From positions 1 through 64,000 of the forward strand of contig JBCBUC010000012.1 of assembly GCA_039818345.1 (NCBI GenBank): a stretch of 64,000 nt of DNA, in the 5' to 3' direction. The notes beneath the pieces were generated by a model. It worked only from the letters and a program-made list of their open reading frames with translations, was not told the DNA's origin and searched no databases. The translations under genes were made by a program, and so were the position numbers. The stretch comes from Parvularcula sp039818345. Lineage in GTDB: Bacteria > Pseudomonadota > Alphaproteobacteria > Caulobacterales > Parvularculaceae. Positions within the stretch are counted from its first letter, which is position 1. Every line of letters begins with the position of its first letter. Positions 52,795 to 61,527 of the stretch are shown piece after piece.

Positions 52795-53975
52795 CCCGCA
52801 CCATTCTTCTGGCTGCTTGCGAGCCATCGGGCGATGCTCTTGGTGCATCCTTGATGGCTGCCTTGAACACGCTATCTCCTGGGATACGCTTCATCGGCGG
52901 CGGCGGCCCCCTGATGGCCAAGCAGGGTTTAGAGAACCCGCTTGATACAGATCAATTAGCGGTCATGGGGCCTGCTGATGCGTTGGCGGCCATCCCTAAA
53001 GCCTTAGGTTTGGCATCGTCCCTCGCTAAACTAGCGCGCGACGAACAGCCCGATGCGGCAGTCTTGGTGGACAGCTGGGTTTTTTCCAAGCTGCTGGCGG
53101 GGAAGATCAAGAAAAAAGCGCCCGAGACAAAACTGATAAAGCTCGGTGTGCCCCAGGTTTGGGCCTCACGACCGCAGCGCGCAGCCGTGGCGTCGGAGCT
53201 TTTCGATCTTCTTTTGTGCTTGTTACCATTCGAGCCCAAACACTTTACTGAGCTCGGCGGAAACGCCGTCTTTGTCGGCAACCCAAACTATCAGTTAGCG
53301 TCCTCGACGCCGCGCTCCGGCCCGGCGTTCCGGGCTAAGCACGAGATTGGCGATGCACCGCTTCTTCTTCTCTTGCCTGGCAGCCGCACCGGAGAAGTGA
53401 AGCGGCTGCTGCCAGTTTTCGAGGCGACATTGGAAGATCTCGCTGCCCGTGTACCGGGTTTGCGTATCGCGGTGATCGCCGCTCCTGCCGTTGAAGAGCG
53501 GGTACGAACAGCAGTGGAGACGTGGGGCGGTCAGCCGCTGATTGTTCCGCCCGATGAGCGCTTTCATGCCTTTGATGCGGGAGATGTTGCCCTTGCTGCA
53601 TCGGGGACTGTCACGACGGAGCTCGCTTTAGCCGGTACACCGATGGTTGTGACCTATAAGGTCGCGCCACTTGCTGCGTTTTATGCCAAGCGAGTGATCA
53701 CGACGCCTTTTGTCACTATTCTGAATATTATGGCAGGGGAGGCAGTGATCCCTGAGCGGATTCAACAAGAATGCATGCCTTCACAATTAAGCGCCGATAT
53801 CATTCGTCTCTTCCAGGACGATGACGCCAGGCGGCGTCAGATATCGGCATTTCGGCGCATGTTGCCGAGTTTGATTGGCTCGCACGATGCGGCCGAACGA
53901 GCGGCTCAAGAGATCCTGACCTTAGTCGACGGCGAAAATTGCGGCGACCTCAACGGCAGCACCGCGGGGCAGTGA
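52791..53975 (+). CDS. lpxB: Lipid-A-disaccharide synthase LpxB
   Basis: This 394-aa glycosyltransferase (GT19) condenses lipid X with UDP-diacyl-GlcN. N-terminal ACEPSGDALGASL, the mid LLLLPGSRTGEVKRLLPVF and the late ASGTVTTELALAGTPMVVTYK are hallmarks. The start is TTG 52791, with GAGGAG 8 nt upstream. It closes the cluster. The 3' end overlaps the convergent ridA-like gene by 54 nt. Confidence 0.96.
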   Translation: MTRTILLAACEPSGDALGASLMAALNTLSPGIRFIGGGGPLMAKQGLENPLDTDQLAVMGPADALAAIPKALGLASSLAKLARDEQPDAAVLVDSWVFSKLLAGKIKKKAPETKLIKLGVPQVWASRPQRAAVASELFDLLLCLLPFEPKHFTELGGNAVFVGNPNYQLASSTPRSGPAFRAKHEIGDAPLLLLLPGSRTGEVKRLLPVFEATLEDLAARVPGLRIAVIAAPAVEERVRTAVETWGGQPLIVPPDERFHAFDAGDVALAASGTVTTELALAGTPMVVTYKVAPLAAFYAKRVITTPFVTILNIMAGEAVIPERIQQECMPSQLSADIIRLFQDDDARRRQISAFRRMLPSLIGSHDAAERAAQEILTLVDGENCGDLNGSTAGQ

Positions 53976-54383
53976 AGGTGAGCCCACCGCGGCGCGGGCG
54001 TGGCGTCCGCGATCGGCGAACAGATCTTCCATCAAGTTCGATGCGCCGTTGATCACCTCCGGATGATCAGTGAATTGAGGCGTACAGGCAACAAATCCTT
54101 CGAGTTTGATGCAGCATTGCGCGCGACCAAGATCGCCGCCCAGCGCGTGCTTAAGTTGCGAAACGATCATCACGCCGCAGGCTTCGGCGGCCATCGCACC
54201 TTCTTCAGTGGTCAACGTGTCGCCAAGGATGCCCGTGATCAGTTCACCATTGCGAAAAGGGAGCTGCCCGGAAATATAAATCAGCGATCCAGCTCGTCGG
54301 GAGGGAACATAGCTTGCGATCGGTAAAGCGGGTTCTGGTAGCACCAAGCCTCGTTCTGATAATTTCTGTTCGACCGTGGTCAT
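53922..54383 (-). CDS. RidA-family (YjgF-like) protein
   Basis: This 153-aa RidA fold protein is probably an enamine/imine deaminase or a relative. The family core is YISGQLPFRNGELI and the later QCCIKLEGFVACTPQFTDHPEVIN. The Arg of the canonical active-site CXXXR region is not clear, so it may belong to a divergent RidA subgroup (the YjgH/Rid4-7 types lacking it). It lies in the same direction as, and 30 nt downstream of, the arsC-like gene. Its 3' 54 nt run antisense into lpxB. Confidence 0.85.
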   Translation of the reverse strand: MTTVEQKLSERGLVLPEPALPIASYVPSRRAGSLIYISGQLPFRNGELITGILGDTLTTEEGAMAAEACGVMIVSQLKHALGGDLGRAQCCIKLEGFVACTPQFTDHPEVINGASNLMEDLFADRGRHARAAVGSPSLPRGAAVEVAAIFAVD

Positions 54384-54413
54384 CGTTCCTTGTCCTCCCT
54401 GTTGGCGTGCTGA

Positions 54414-54752
54414 CTAGGCGCCAAGAAGCGCTGCCTGCACGTCCTTTGACCATCCCGCATAGACCGTTTCATCCATTTCGATAACAGGCCTTTTGATCAG
54501 TGTTGGATGCAATTGCAGCAACGAGACGGGATCTTTTTGTCGCTCGAGCTCGGTCAGGTTGCGCCAGGTCGTCGATCGCTTGTTGATCAACAAGTCTTCA
54601 CCGACGGCTTCAAGCCATTGCGGGACCAAGTTCGAAAGATCTGCTTCATTGCGAATGTCGACGAAGACTGGGGCGAGTCCCGCCGCGTTCAACGCTTTCA
54701 TTGCCTTCTTGCACGTATCGCAATTTTTGAGGCCAGTGAGGGTGAGGGTCAT
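54414..54752 (-). CDS. ArsC/Spx-family protein (YffB-like)
   Basis: This 112-aa thioredoxin-fold protein carries the CxxC pair in LKNCDTCKKAMKAL (Cys10, Cys13) and the family motifs LLINKRSTTWR and HPTLIKRPVIE. YffB/ArsC-like proteins reduce arsenate or bind glutathione, but many have no known substrate. I chose ATG 54752 with AGGA upstream; the frame extends back into dinB. No arsenic-resistance genes are near. Confidence 0.88.
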   Translation of the reverse strand: MTLTLTGLKNCDTCKKAMKALNAAGLAPVFVDIRNEADLSNLVPQWLEAVGEDLLINKRSTTWRNLTELERQKDPVSLLQLHPTLIKRPVIEMDETVYAGWSKDVQAALLGA

Positions 54753-54771
54753 GTTCGTCCTTTTGGGCAGT

Positions 54772-56043
54772 TCAGCGTTTTGTTGTCCGGCGATCACGCA
54801 TGGTGCCAATCACGTCTTTCCCGAACTTGTTGCGTAAGCTTGCAACAGCGTCTTCTCTCTGACGGACCCGTTCATGATCCTCTGGATAAGCCAAGTCTGC
54901 CCGTGCTTCCTCATCGGTGACAAGGTCAGAAATCCCCACACCGATGAGCCGGTAGGACGTGTGCGGTGCACGCTTTTGTTCTTCGGCTAACAAGGCCTTG
55001 GCCTCATCAAACAAAACCGTCGCAAGATTGGTCGCTACCCCTAAGGTCCGGCGGCGGGTAAGGCTCTTGAATTGTGCCGATTTGAGCTTGAGCGTCACCA
55101 CGAGCCCGGCGAGGCCCTTGTCTTTGGCGCGTGATGATACTTTTTGCGCCATCGCGTAGAGGCGGTCTTCGAGCGTTCGCCGATCCATTGTGTCTTGCGC
55201 AAAGGTGGTTTCTCCGGAGACGGACTTGGTCTCGCGATCGAGGCGCACCGGCCTTGGGTCTTTTCCCATCGCTCGTGCATGAAGCCAAAGGCCGTGTTCG
55301 CCGAAGCGTTCAGTCACCGAACGAAGACCGAGTTTCTGGACATCTCCAATCGTTCGTACACCTTCCTTTTCCAGCTTGGCAGCAAACGAAGCGCCGACAC
55401 CGAAAATTTTCCGCACGGGAAGTTTGGCCAAAAATTCTAAGGTCTCGGCCTCACCGATGATGGCAAAGCCCCTTGGTTTATCGAGGTCGGAGGCAAGCTT
55501 CGCGAGGGATTTGTTATGGCTAAGGCCAATCGAAACGGTGATCCCGACCTCCGCCTCGATGCGGCGTTGGAACTTGACCAAGGTGGAGGCGGGCAGGGAA
55601 CCATGCAGCCTCTCCGTGCCTGAAAGATCGAGGAAGGCTTCATCAATAGACACCGGTTCAACAAGCGGTGTCAGGTCTTGCATCGCCGACCGAACTTTTT
55701 TCGACGCTTCGCTATAGGCATCGTATCGCGGCTTCACCACGACAGCTTGCGGGCAAAGCCTTTTCGCCTTGAACATCGGCATAGCGGATCGGACACCATA
55801 GGTCCTTGCGATGTAGCAGGCCGCGGACACGACGCCCCGCTGGCCACCGCCAACGACAACCGGCTGATGCTCAAGGCTGGGATCGTCGCGTTTCTCGACA
55901 GCGGCGAAAAAAGCGTCGCAATCAACATGCGCAATCGCGAGCGTTGATAACTCAGGATGCTCTAAGCGACGAAAACCAGCACACCCGGGATCTTCGCATG
56001 ATGTGTGCAACGCACCACAACCGAGGCAAAGTCCACCCGTCAA
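54772..56043 (-). CDS. dinB: DNA polymerase IV, with a cysteine-bearing N-terminal extension
   Basis: This 423-aa Y-family lesion-bypass polymerase has catalytic motifs AIAHVDCDAFFAAVEKRD and VEPVSIDEAFLDLSG, then a helix-hairpin-helix (LPVRKIFGVG) and a little-finger domain. The first about 35 residues (CLGCGALHTSCEDPGC) have four Cys that could bind zinc, an extension seen in alphaproteobacterial DinB. The C-terminus lacks a clear clamp-binding QLxLF box. The start is TTG 56043 (GGGA about 7 nt upstream). It diverges from divK over 139 nt. Confidence 0.93.
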   Translation of the reverse strand: MTGGLCLGCGALHTSCEDPGCAGFRRLEHPELSTLAIAHVDCDAFFAAVEKRDDPSLEHQPVVVGGGQRGVVSAACYIARTYGVRSAMPMFKAKRLCPQAVVVKPRYDAYSEASKKVRSAMQDLTPLVEPVSIDEAFLDLSGTERLHGSLPASTLVKFQRRIEAEVGITVSIGLSHNKSLAKLASDLDKPRGFAIIGEAETLEFLAKLPVRKIFGVGASFAAKLEKEGVRTIGDVQKLGLRSVTERFGEHGLWLHARAMGKDPRPVRLDRETKSVSGETTFAQDTMDRRTLEDRLYAMAQKVSSRAKDKGLAGLVVTLKLKSAQFKSLTRRRTLGVATNLATVLFDEAKALLAEEQKRAPHTSYRLIGVGISDLVTDEEARADLAYPEDHERVRQREDAVASLRNKFGKDVIGTMRDRRTTKR

Positions 56044-56182
56044 ACTGGCATTCCCGTCAACCTGTGATTAAGCCCCGACAACTTAAGCCGGAGGGAATTG
56101 AGGGCTCTTAGAGACGTGCCCTTAATCTTAAAGCGGGTTCTAGCCGTCCTCGGCGGACCCCGCAAACCGATGGATACGGGCC

Positions 56183-56557
56183 ATGAACGCAGCCGCAAAG
56201 ACCATATTGGTGGTCGAGGACAATGAGCTGAATATGAAGCTCTTCCACGACCTGCTTGAAGTTCAGGGCTATGGAATTTTGCAGTCGGACAATGGCGACG
56301 ACGCCTTTCGGCTCGCCTTAGAGCATATTCCTGACCTCATCTTGATGGACATTCAGCTGCCCGAACGCTCGGGCACTGAGGTGGCGCGGCAAATGAAATC
56401 AGAGCCGAAACTGGCGGATGTTCCGATTATCGCGATCACCGCTTTCGCAATGAAAGATGACGAAGAGCGGATTCGGGCCTCAGGATGTGATGATTATCTC
56501 GCAAAACCGATCTCCGTCACCGAGTTCCTTGAGAAAGTGAAAAGGTATTTGACCTAA
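56183..56557 (+). CDS. divK: Single-domain response regulator DivK
   Basis: This 124-aa CheY-like receiver has the phosphoacceptor Asp56 (LILMDIQLPE), acidic pocket VVEDNE and Lys in LAKPI. It closely fits Caulobacter DivK, which relays PleC/DivJ phosphorylation to control CtrA activity. It lies directly upstream of pleD as in Caulobacter. The start is ATG 56183; the upstream ribosome binding site is weak. Confidence 0.93.
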   Translation: MNAAAKTILVVEDNELNMKLFHDLLEVQGYGILQSDNGDDAFRLALEHIPDLILMDIQLPERSGTEVARQMKSEPKLADVPIIAITAFAMKDDEERIRASGCDDYLAKPISVTEFLEKVKRYLT

Positions 56558-56593
56558 TCCATTCCTTGCGAGACCGCTTGCAAGGAACAAATT

Positions 56594-57961
56594 ATGACCG
56601 CGCGGGTCCTGGTTGTTGATGATCTCGAGCCGAATGTGAAGCTTCTGGAAGCGAAGCTGCGCGCGGAATACTTTGAGGTCCTCACGGCACTATCCGGTCA
56701 AGAAGCGATTGAAATCGCTGAAGAACAGCAGCCTGATATCATTCTACTCGATGTCATGATGCCGGGCCTAGATGGCTTTGAGACCTGTCAGCGATTAAAG
56801 GGTAATGACGCGACTTGGCACATCCCGGTGGTGATGGTGACGGCGCTGGATCAACAAGCGGACCGCATTGCCGGTTTGAACGCTGGGGCCGATGATTTTC
56901 TCACCAAGCCGGTTCAGGACATTGCGCTTTTTTCTCGGGTCAGAAGTCTGACGCGGTTCAAACAAATGACCGATGAGCTGCGCCATCGCCACCAGGCGGG
57001 TGCGCGGATGGGTGTGCTCAGCAAAGTCGATCTGACCCAGTACGATTCGAAACAGGCGACGATCTTGGCCGTGACCGACCGGCCATCGATTCCAGAACTC
57101 GAAAACGGTTCCGAGCATATGCCAAGCCAGTGCTCTGTGATCTATGAAAGCGATGGCCGCGTTGCGCTCGAAGCTCTTCGCCGGGGTGAACCAGATCTTG
57201 TGCTGATTGATCTTGGTTTGACGACCTATGATCCGCTTCGGCTGTGCTCGGCGATTCGCGCTTTTGACATGACAAGGCTCGCCCCGTTGCTGGCGATCGC
57301 TGGCCCTGAAGAGACGCGGCTCGTTGTCCGGGCCCTCGATCTTGGTGTGTCTGACTATCTGATGAAGCCGATCGATCCGCAGGAATTGGCGGCTCGCGTG
57401 CGGACCCAAATTCGCCGTATGCGGTATATTGAGCATCTGCGTGCATCGTTTGACGAGACGCTCGAGCTCGCGATCACGGACCAACTGACGGGCCTTTACA
57501 ATCGCCGCTTTTTGGCCACGCAAGGCCCAAAACTGCTCGATGATGCGCGTAGCGATGATGATGACCTGACTTGCCTGATGCTCGACATCGACTTTTTCAA
57601 GAAGGTCAATGACACCTATGGGCACGATGCTGGTGATCAGGTGCTGAGGGACATCTCGGCGCGGCTAACCGTGTCCATCCGCGGTGCCGATCTTGCCTGC
57701 CGGACAGGAGGCGAGGAATTCGCGATTTTGATGCCGAAGACGCCGCGCGAAGCAGGTCATTCGATTGCGGAGCGTCTCCGCCAAGCTGTTGAGGCGAAAC
57801 CGGTGACGCTCCCCAGCGGCGAAGACGTTAACGTGACGATTTCGATTGGTGTCTCGACCTTTGGGATCACGGATTCACTAGCTGCGCTTCTGAAGCGTGC
57901 GGACGAAGCGCTCTATAAAGCAAAGCAATCAGGTCGCAATCGCGTCACCGAGGCTGCATAA
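56594..57961 (+). CDS. pleD: Diguanylate cyclase response regulator PleD
   Basis: This 455-aa protein has two receiver domains (REC1 with Asp53 in LLDVMMPGLDG; REC2 degenerate with VLIDLG in place of the active pocket) and a GGDEF domain with active site GGEEF at residues 372-376. The inhibitory site RxxD is RGAD at 363-366. PleD makes cyclic di-GMP on phosphorylation and drives the swarmer-to-stalked transition in Caulobacter. Ribosome binding site AAGGA precedes ATG 56594. Domain order and divK neighbourhood support the name. Confidence 0.95.
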   Translation: MTARVLVVDDLEPNVKLLEAKLRAEYFEVLTALSGQEAIEIAEEQQPDIILLDVMMPGLDGFETCQRLKGNDATWHIPVVMVTALDQQADRIAGLNAGADDFLTKPVQDIALFSRVRSLTRFKQMTDELRHRHQAGARMGVLSKVDLTQYDSKQATILAVTDRPSIPELENGSEHMPSQCSVIYESDGRVALEALRRGEPDLVLIDLGLTTYDPLRLCSAIRAFDMTRLAPLLAIAGPEETRLVVRALDLGVSDYLMKPIDPQELAARVRTQIRRMRYIEHLRASFDETLELAITDQLTGLYNRRFLATQGPKLLDDARSDDDDLTCLMLDIDFFKKVNDTYGHDAGDQVLRDISARLTVSIRGADLACRTGGEEFAILMPKTPREAGHSIAERLRQAVEAKPVTLPSGEDVNVTISIGVSTFGITDSLAALLKRADEALYKAKQSGRNRVTEAA

Positions 57962-57993
57962 AAAACCCGCCAGAAGCGATGCTTCTAGCGGGT
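57959..57993 (-). terminator. Rho-independent terminator after glnA
   Basis: On the minus strand, ACCCGC-T-AGAAGC pairs with GCTTCT-G-GCGGGT (57965-57993) and is followed by TTTTTT. It lies 25 nt past the glnA stop and overlaps the end of pleD, so it may also slow transcription from the other side. Confidence 0.85.
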
Positions 57994-58017
57994 CGGCTTA
58001 TTGCTATCAGCGAAGCC

Positions 58018-59424
58018 TTAGCTGCTGTAATACATATCAAATTCGACAGGGTGAGGTGTCTGGTTATAACGCGAGACTTCTTCTTCCTTGAGCTCGATGT
58101 AACCGTTGATTTGGTCGTCGTTCAGGACGCCGCCCTTGGTCAAGAAGCCGCGGTCCTTGTCGAGGGCTTCCAATGACATCTCGAGCGAGCTGCTGACCGT
58201 TGGGACATCGCTCAGCTCCGCCTCGGACATCTCATAGAGATCATCTTCCATCGGATCACCGGGGTGGATCTTGTTCTCGATACCATCAAGACCAGCCATC
58301 AGGAGCGCCGTGAACGTCAGATACGGATTACCCGCTGCATCGGGGAACCGTGTCTCGATCCGCTTCGCTTTCGGTGAGTTGACCCACGGAATACGGACGG
58401 ATGCGGAGCGATTCCGCGATGAGTAAGCGAGGATCACTGGCGCTTCGAAGCCGGGGATCAAACGCTTATAGCTATTCGTTGTGGAGTTAGCGAAGGCGTT
58501 GATGGCGCGGGCATGTTTGATGATGCCGCCGATGTAATAGAGGCAAGTCTCGCTGAGACCGACATAACCGTCGCCGGAGAAGATCGTGTTGTCGCCCTTC
58601 CAGATCGACTGGTGGACGTGCATCCCTGAGCCGTTGTCGTTAAAGACCGGCTTGGGCATGAAGGTCGCCGTTTTGCCAAAGCTATCAGCAACCTGCTGAA
58701 CCACATATTTGTAGATTTGCATTTGGTCGGCGATTTTCGTCAGTGTGTTGAACTTGATACCAAGCTCATGCTGCGAAGGAGCCACCTCGTGGTGATGCTT
58801 TTCCGTCTCAAGACCCATCTCGGTCATATAGGCTAGCATTTCAGAACGCATGTCCTGCTCGCTGTCGACTGGCGGGACGGGGAAATAGCCGCCCTTGGCC
58901 CGTGGGCGGTGGCCAAGGTTTCCGCCTTCCATCGGTGTGTCCATGTTGTAGGGGCCTTCACCGCTATCAATGGAGAACCCGATATTGTCTTGGCTCGTTG
59001 AAATCAGAACATCTTCGAAGACGAAGAACTCTGCTTCCGGACCAAAGAACGCTGTGTCGCCGATTCCGGAGCTTTTGAGGTAAGCTTCCGCTGCCTTGGC
59101 CGTCGAACGCGGGTCCCGATTGTAAGGTGACATGTCCTCAGGCTCGAGGATATCGCAGGTGATCGAAAGCGTGCGCGCCTGGAAGAAGGGGTCGATGATG
59201 GCCGTTTCAGTGTCCGGCATTAGCACCATGTCGCTCTCATTGATGGGCTTCCACCCAGCAATGGACGAACCGTCAAACATTGAGCCGCTTTCAAAGAAGC
59301 CTTCGTCGATCTGGCTTTGGTCAAAGGTGACGTGCTGCCATTTCCCGCGCGTATCAGTGAACCGGAGGTCGACATATTGAATGTCGTCGTCCTTGATCAT
59401 TTTGAGGACGTTTTCAGCGGACAT
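58018..59424 (-). CDS. glnA: Type I glutamine synthetase
   Basis: This 468-aa dodecameric enzyme makes glutamine from glutamate and ammonia. Features include MFDGSSIAGW, GPEAEFFVF, the ATP-binding KPVFNDNGSGMHVHQSIW (KPxxxxNGSG), and SSRNRSASVRIPW. Adenylylation Tyr is in EDDLYEMSEAEL (about 400), fitting regulation by GlnE. I chose ATG 59424 because AAGGAGAG lies about 7 nt upstream; the frame opens to 59523 but lacks a ribosome binding site. glnB, usually just upstream in alphaproteobacteria, is absent. Confidence 0.96.
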   Translation of the reverse strand: MSAENVLKMIKDDDIQYVDLRFTDTRGKWQHVTFDQSQIDEGFFESGSMFDGSSIAGWKPINESDMVLMPDTETAIIDPFFQARTLSITCDILEPEDMSPYNRDPRSTAKAAEAYLKSSGIGDTAFFGPEAEFFVFEDVLISTSQDNIGFSIDSGEGPYNMDTPMEGGNLGHRPRAKGGYFPVPPVDSEQDMRSEMLAYMTEMGLETEKHHHEVAPSQHELGIKFNTLTKIADQMQIYKYVVQQVADSFGKTATFMPKPVFNDNGSGMHVHQSIWKGDNTIFSGDGYVGLSETCLYYIGGIIKHARAINAFANSTTNSYKRLIPGFEAPVILAYSSRNRSASVRIPWVNSPKAKRIETRFPDAAGNPYLTFTALLMAGLDGIENKIHPGDPMEDDLYEMSEAELSDVPTVSSSLEMSLEALDKDRGFLTKGGVLNDDQINGYIELKEEEVSRYNQTPHPVEFDMYYSS

Positions 59425-59534
59425 GGAGCTTCTCTCCTTCTGTGGCGTTTGGTGCGCCGCACATGAGGGCAGGTTAGCCCATGACGCAAGACGAAACATG
59501 CTTTTGGCTGAATGCTGCGCCAAAATACAGCGTT

Positions 59535-60125
59535 TTAGCGGTTTCCGATTTTTGGTTCGCTACCGTCTAACAGTCGCGCAATGTTCTGCTGATGCCGAAA
59601 GACGATCAACACGGTCATGAAACTGACCGCTGAAAACAGGACATATTTGCCTGCGACGAGAAACGCGATGGGCGTGACAATCGCTGCGACCAGTGCCGCC
59701 AGTGACGAATAGCGAAGGGTCAAAGCCACCCCGAGCCAACAAATCGCTGCCACGACTAAACCGATCGGCCAGAGAGCGAGCAGGGTGCCGAAATAGGTGG
59801 CCACCCCCTTGCCGCCTTTGAAACCCAAAAAGACCGGGAAGAGATGCCCAAGAAAGGCCAGTGCCCCGGCTAGGGCCATGGCCGCGGTTTGGCCGTCCGT
59901 CAGGAGCATGGCCGCGACCACCGCGATGGCGCCCTTGCCGCTGTCGAGCAGGAACGTCGCCGCGGCGAGGTCCTTGCGTCCTGTTCGGAGAACATTGGTG
60001 GCGCCAATATTGCCTGAGCCGATGCTGCGGATATCACCAAGACCAGCCATCCGTACAAGGACGAGGCCAAAGGGAATAGAGCCAAGCAGGTAAGAAAGAA
60101 CGGCGACGAGGAGCAGAATGATCAT
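59535..60125 (-). CDS. plsY: Glycerol-3-phosphate acyltransferase PlsY
   Basis: This 196-aa inner-membrane acyl-phosphate:G3P acyltransferase begins phosphatidate synthesis, upstream of CdsA. Motifs are LLGSIPFGL, GSGNIGATNVLR and FKGGKGVATYFG. About five hydrophobic helices are seen. ATG 60125 overlaps the pyrB stop by ATGA. Convention in many alphaproteobacteria is pyrB-pyrC-plsY; pyrC is absent here. Confidence 0.96.
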   Translation of the reverse strand: MIILLLVAVLSYLLGSIPFGLVLVRMAGLGDIRSIGSGNIGATNVLRTGRKDLAAATFLLDSGKGAIAVVAAMLLTDGQTAAMALAGALAFLGHLFPVFLGFKGGKGVATYFGTLLALWPIGLVVAAICWLGVALTLRYSSLAALVAAIVTPIAFLVAGKYVLFSAVSFMTVLIVFRHQQNIARLLDGSEPKIGNR

Positions 60126-61060
60126 GGCGCGGCTGTGAACTCCAAGACGGCCATGCGGGTGGGGACGCCCATCGCCACTTGTTTTAATATCAAGGACCGT
60201 GCCGGGTCATCAGCAATCTCGTTGTCGATTTCGACCCCGCGGTTCATCGGTCCGGGATGCATCACCAGCGCCTCTGGTTTGGCGTAGGACAGCGTATCCT
60301 TTGATAGTCCGTAAGCCGCTCGATAGGAGACAATATCAACAGCGGTATAAGCGCTCACCCGCTCGAGCTGGATTCTCAGTGCCATGACGATGTCAGCGTC
60401 TTCGAGCGCTTCGCGACTATCGTGGGTGATCGTCGCGACGCCGCTTGGGGCTTGGTTGGGAAGCATGTCGGGCGGGCCGCAATACCTCACCTCTGCACCA
60501 AGCCGCGAGAACAAAGGCGCGCAGGACGCAGCAACGCGGCTATGCACAAGGTCTCCAATGATCGCGATTTTGAGGCCATCGAGCCGATCGTTTGCCGACC
60601 GGCCGAGGGCTTTGAGGATCGTGGCTGCATCGAGAAGTGCTTGGGTGGGGTGACCGAAAGCGCCCTCACCAGCGTTGATGATTGACGTCGTAAACCCATG
60701 CTCCTCGATCGCTAAACGAGCCGCTTCGATTGTCCCGGTGCCGCTGGCGCGCAGCACCATAAAGTCAGCGCCCTGCGCACAGAGCGTCAGCACCGTATCG
60801 CGCACTGATTCGCCTTTATGGACCGAGGAAGCAGCGACCGGCACGGTGATCACATGGGCGCCCATGCGCATGCCGGCCGTTGCGAAACTGAGGCTTGTCC
60901 TCGTCGAGTTCTCGTAAAAGAGGTTCACAAGCAGCTGGTCTTTGAGCGGATCGCCCACCGATTGTTTTGCGGCAAGTGCGCTATCGATCGCCAAGGAGCC
61001 GGTCAAAATCTGCTCGATATCCGAATCGCTGAGCGCGGCAATTCCGGTGAGATGCTTCAT
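60122..61060 (-). CDS. pyrB: Aspartate carbamoyltransferase catalytic subunit
   Basis: This 312-aa enzyme catalyses the first committed step of pyrimidine synthesis. The carbamoyl-phosphate site is FYENSTRTSLSF, with the conserved Lys loop in SSVHKGESVRD and the later HPTQALLDAATI and MHPGPMNRGVE. It follows ruvX with a 4-nt overlap and precedes plsY. No pyrI regulatory subunit is visible. Confidence 0.96.
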   Translation of the reverse strand: MKHLTGIAALSDSDIEQILTGSLAIDSALAAKQSVGDPLKDQLLVNLFYENSTRTSLSFATAGMRMGAHVITVPVAASSVHKGESVRDTVLTLCAQGADFMVLRASGTGTIEAARLAIEEHGFTTSIINAGEGAFGHPTQALLDAATILKALGRSANDRLDGLKIAIIGDLVHSRVAASCAPLFSRLGAEVRYCGPPDMLPNQAPSGVATITHDSREALEDADIVMALRIQLERVSAYTAVDIVSYRAAYGLSKDTLSYAKPEALVMHPGPMNRGVEIDNEIADDPARSLILKQVAMGVPTRMAVLEFTAAP

Positions 61061-61527
61061 CCGCCAGACCCTCTTCTTAGCTCCGCTAGCCGTGCAAGGG
61101 CGCCTTCGAGAATGAAGCTCGCTGCATGGCTGTCGATCACCGCTGCCCTTTTCGCGCGGGAGACGTCAAGCCCAATCAAGTGCCGCTCCGCGGCGGCGGT
61201 TGAGAGGCGTTCGTCCCAAAGAACGATGGGAAGCTCTGTACGACGGGCAAGGTTTTTGGCGAAGGTCTTGGTCGCTTGGACCTTAGGCCCATCCGAGCCG
61301 TCCATGTTGCGCGGCAATCCAAGAACGTAACCGATCGCACGGCGTTCGCTTGCCATCCGCACGAGTGTTTCAGCGTCTGCCGTGAACTTTGAGCGCTTGA
61401 TTGTCGTCACCGGCGTCGCCAAAGTTTGTCTGGGGTCACAGACAGCAACGCCAATGGTTTTAACACCAAGATCGAGCCCGATCAGGGTTCCCTCTCGTTC
61501 CGTGAACAGGTCGATCGTTGCGGCCAT
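61057..61527 (-). CDS. ruvX: Putative Holliday junction resolvase / pre-16S rRNA nuclease RuvX
   Basis: This 156-aa RNase H-fold protein (YqgF family) has catalytic acid motif LIGLDLGVKTIGVAVCD at the N-terminus, GLPRNMDGSDG and LWDERLST. The family matures the 16S rRNA 5' end in E. coli and is also annotated as a resolvase. I chose ATG 61527; the open frame continues upstream to 62004 but lies antisense to the peptidase gene, so the longer form is unlikely. Its 5' end overlaps that gene by 26 nt, head to head. Confidence 0.93.
   Translation of the reverse strand: MAATIDLFTEREGTLIGLDLGVKTIGVAVCDPRQTLATPVTTIKRSKFTADAETLVRMASERRAIGYVLGLPRNMDGSDGPKVQATKTFAKNLARRTELPIVLWDERLSTAAAERHLIGLDVSRAKRAAVIDSHAASFILEGALARLAELRRGSGG

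Noticed and set aside
56044..56182. CtrA binding sites before divK
   Set aside because: Several TTAA words occur, but none has the TTAA-N7-TTAA spacing.
59425..59523. Longer glnA starting at 59523
   Set aside because: The extra 33 residues are not glutamine synthetase sequence, and AAGGAGAG directly precedes ATG 59424.
59480..59534. Sigma-54 type promoter upstream of glnA
   Set aside because: A TGGCGCA-like element exists, but the distance to the following GC is 11 rather than 10 nt, and the -12 element does not match TTGC.
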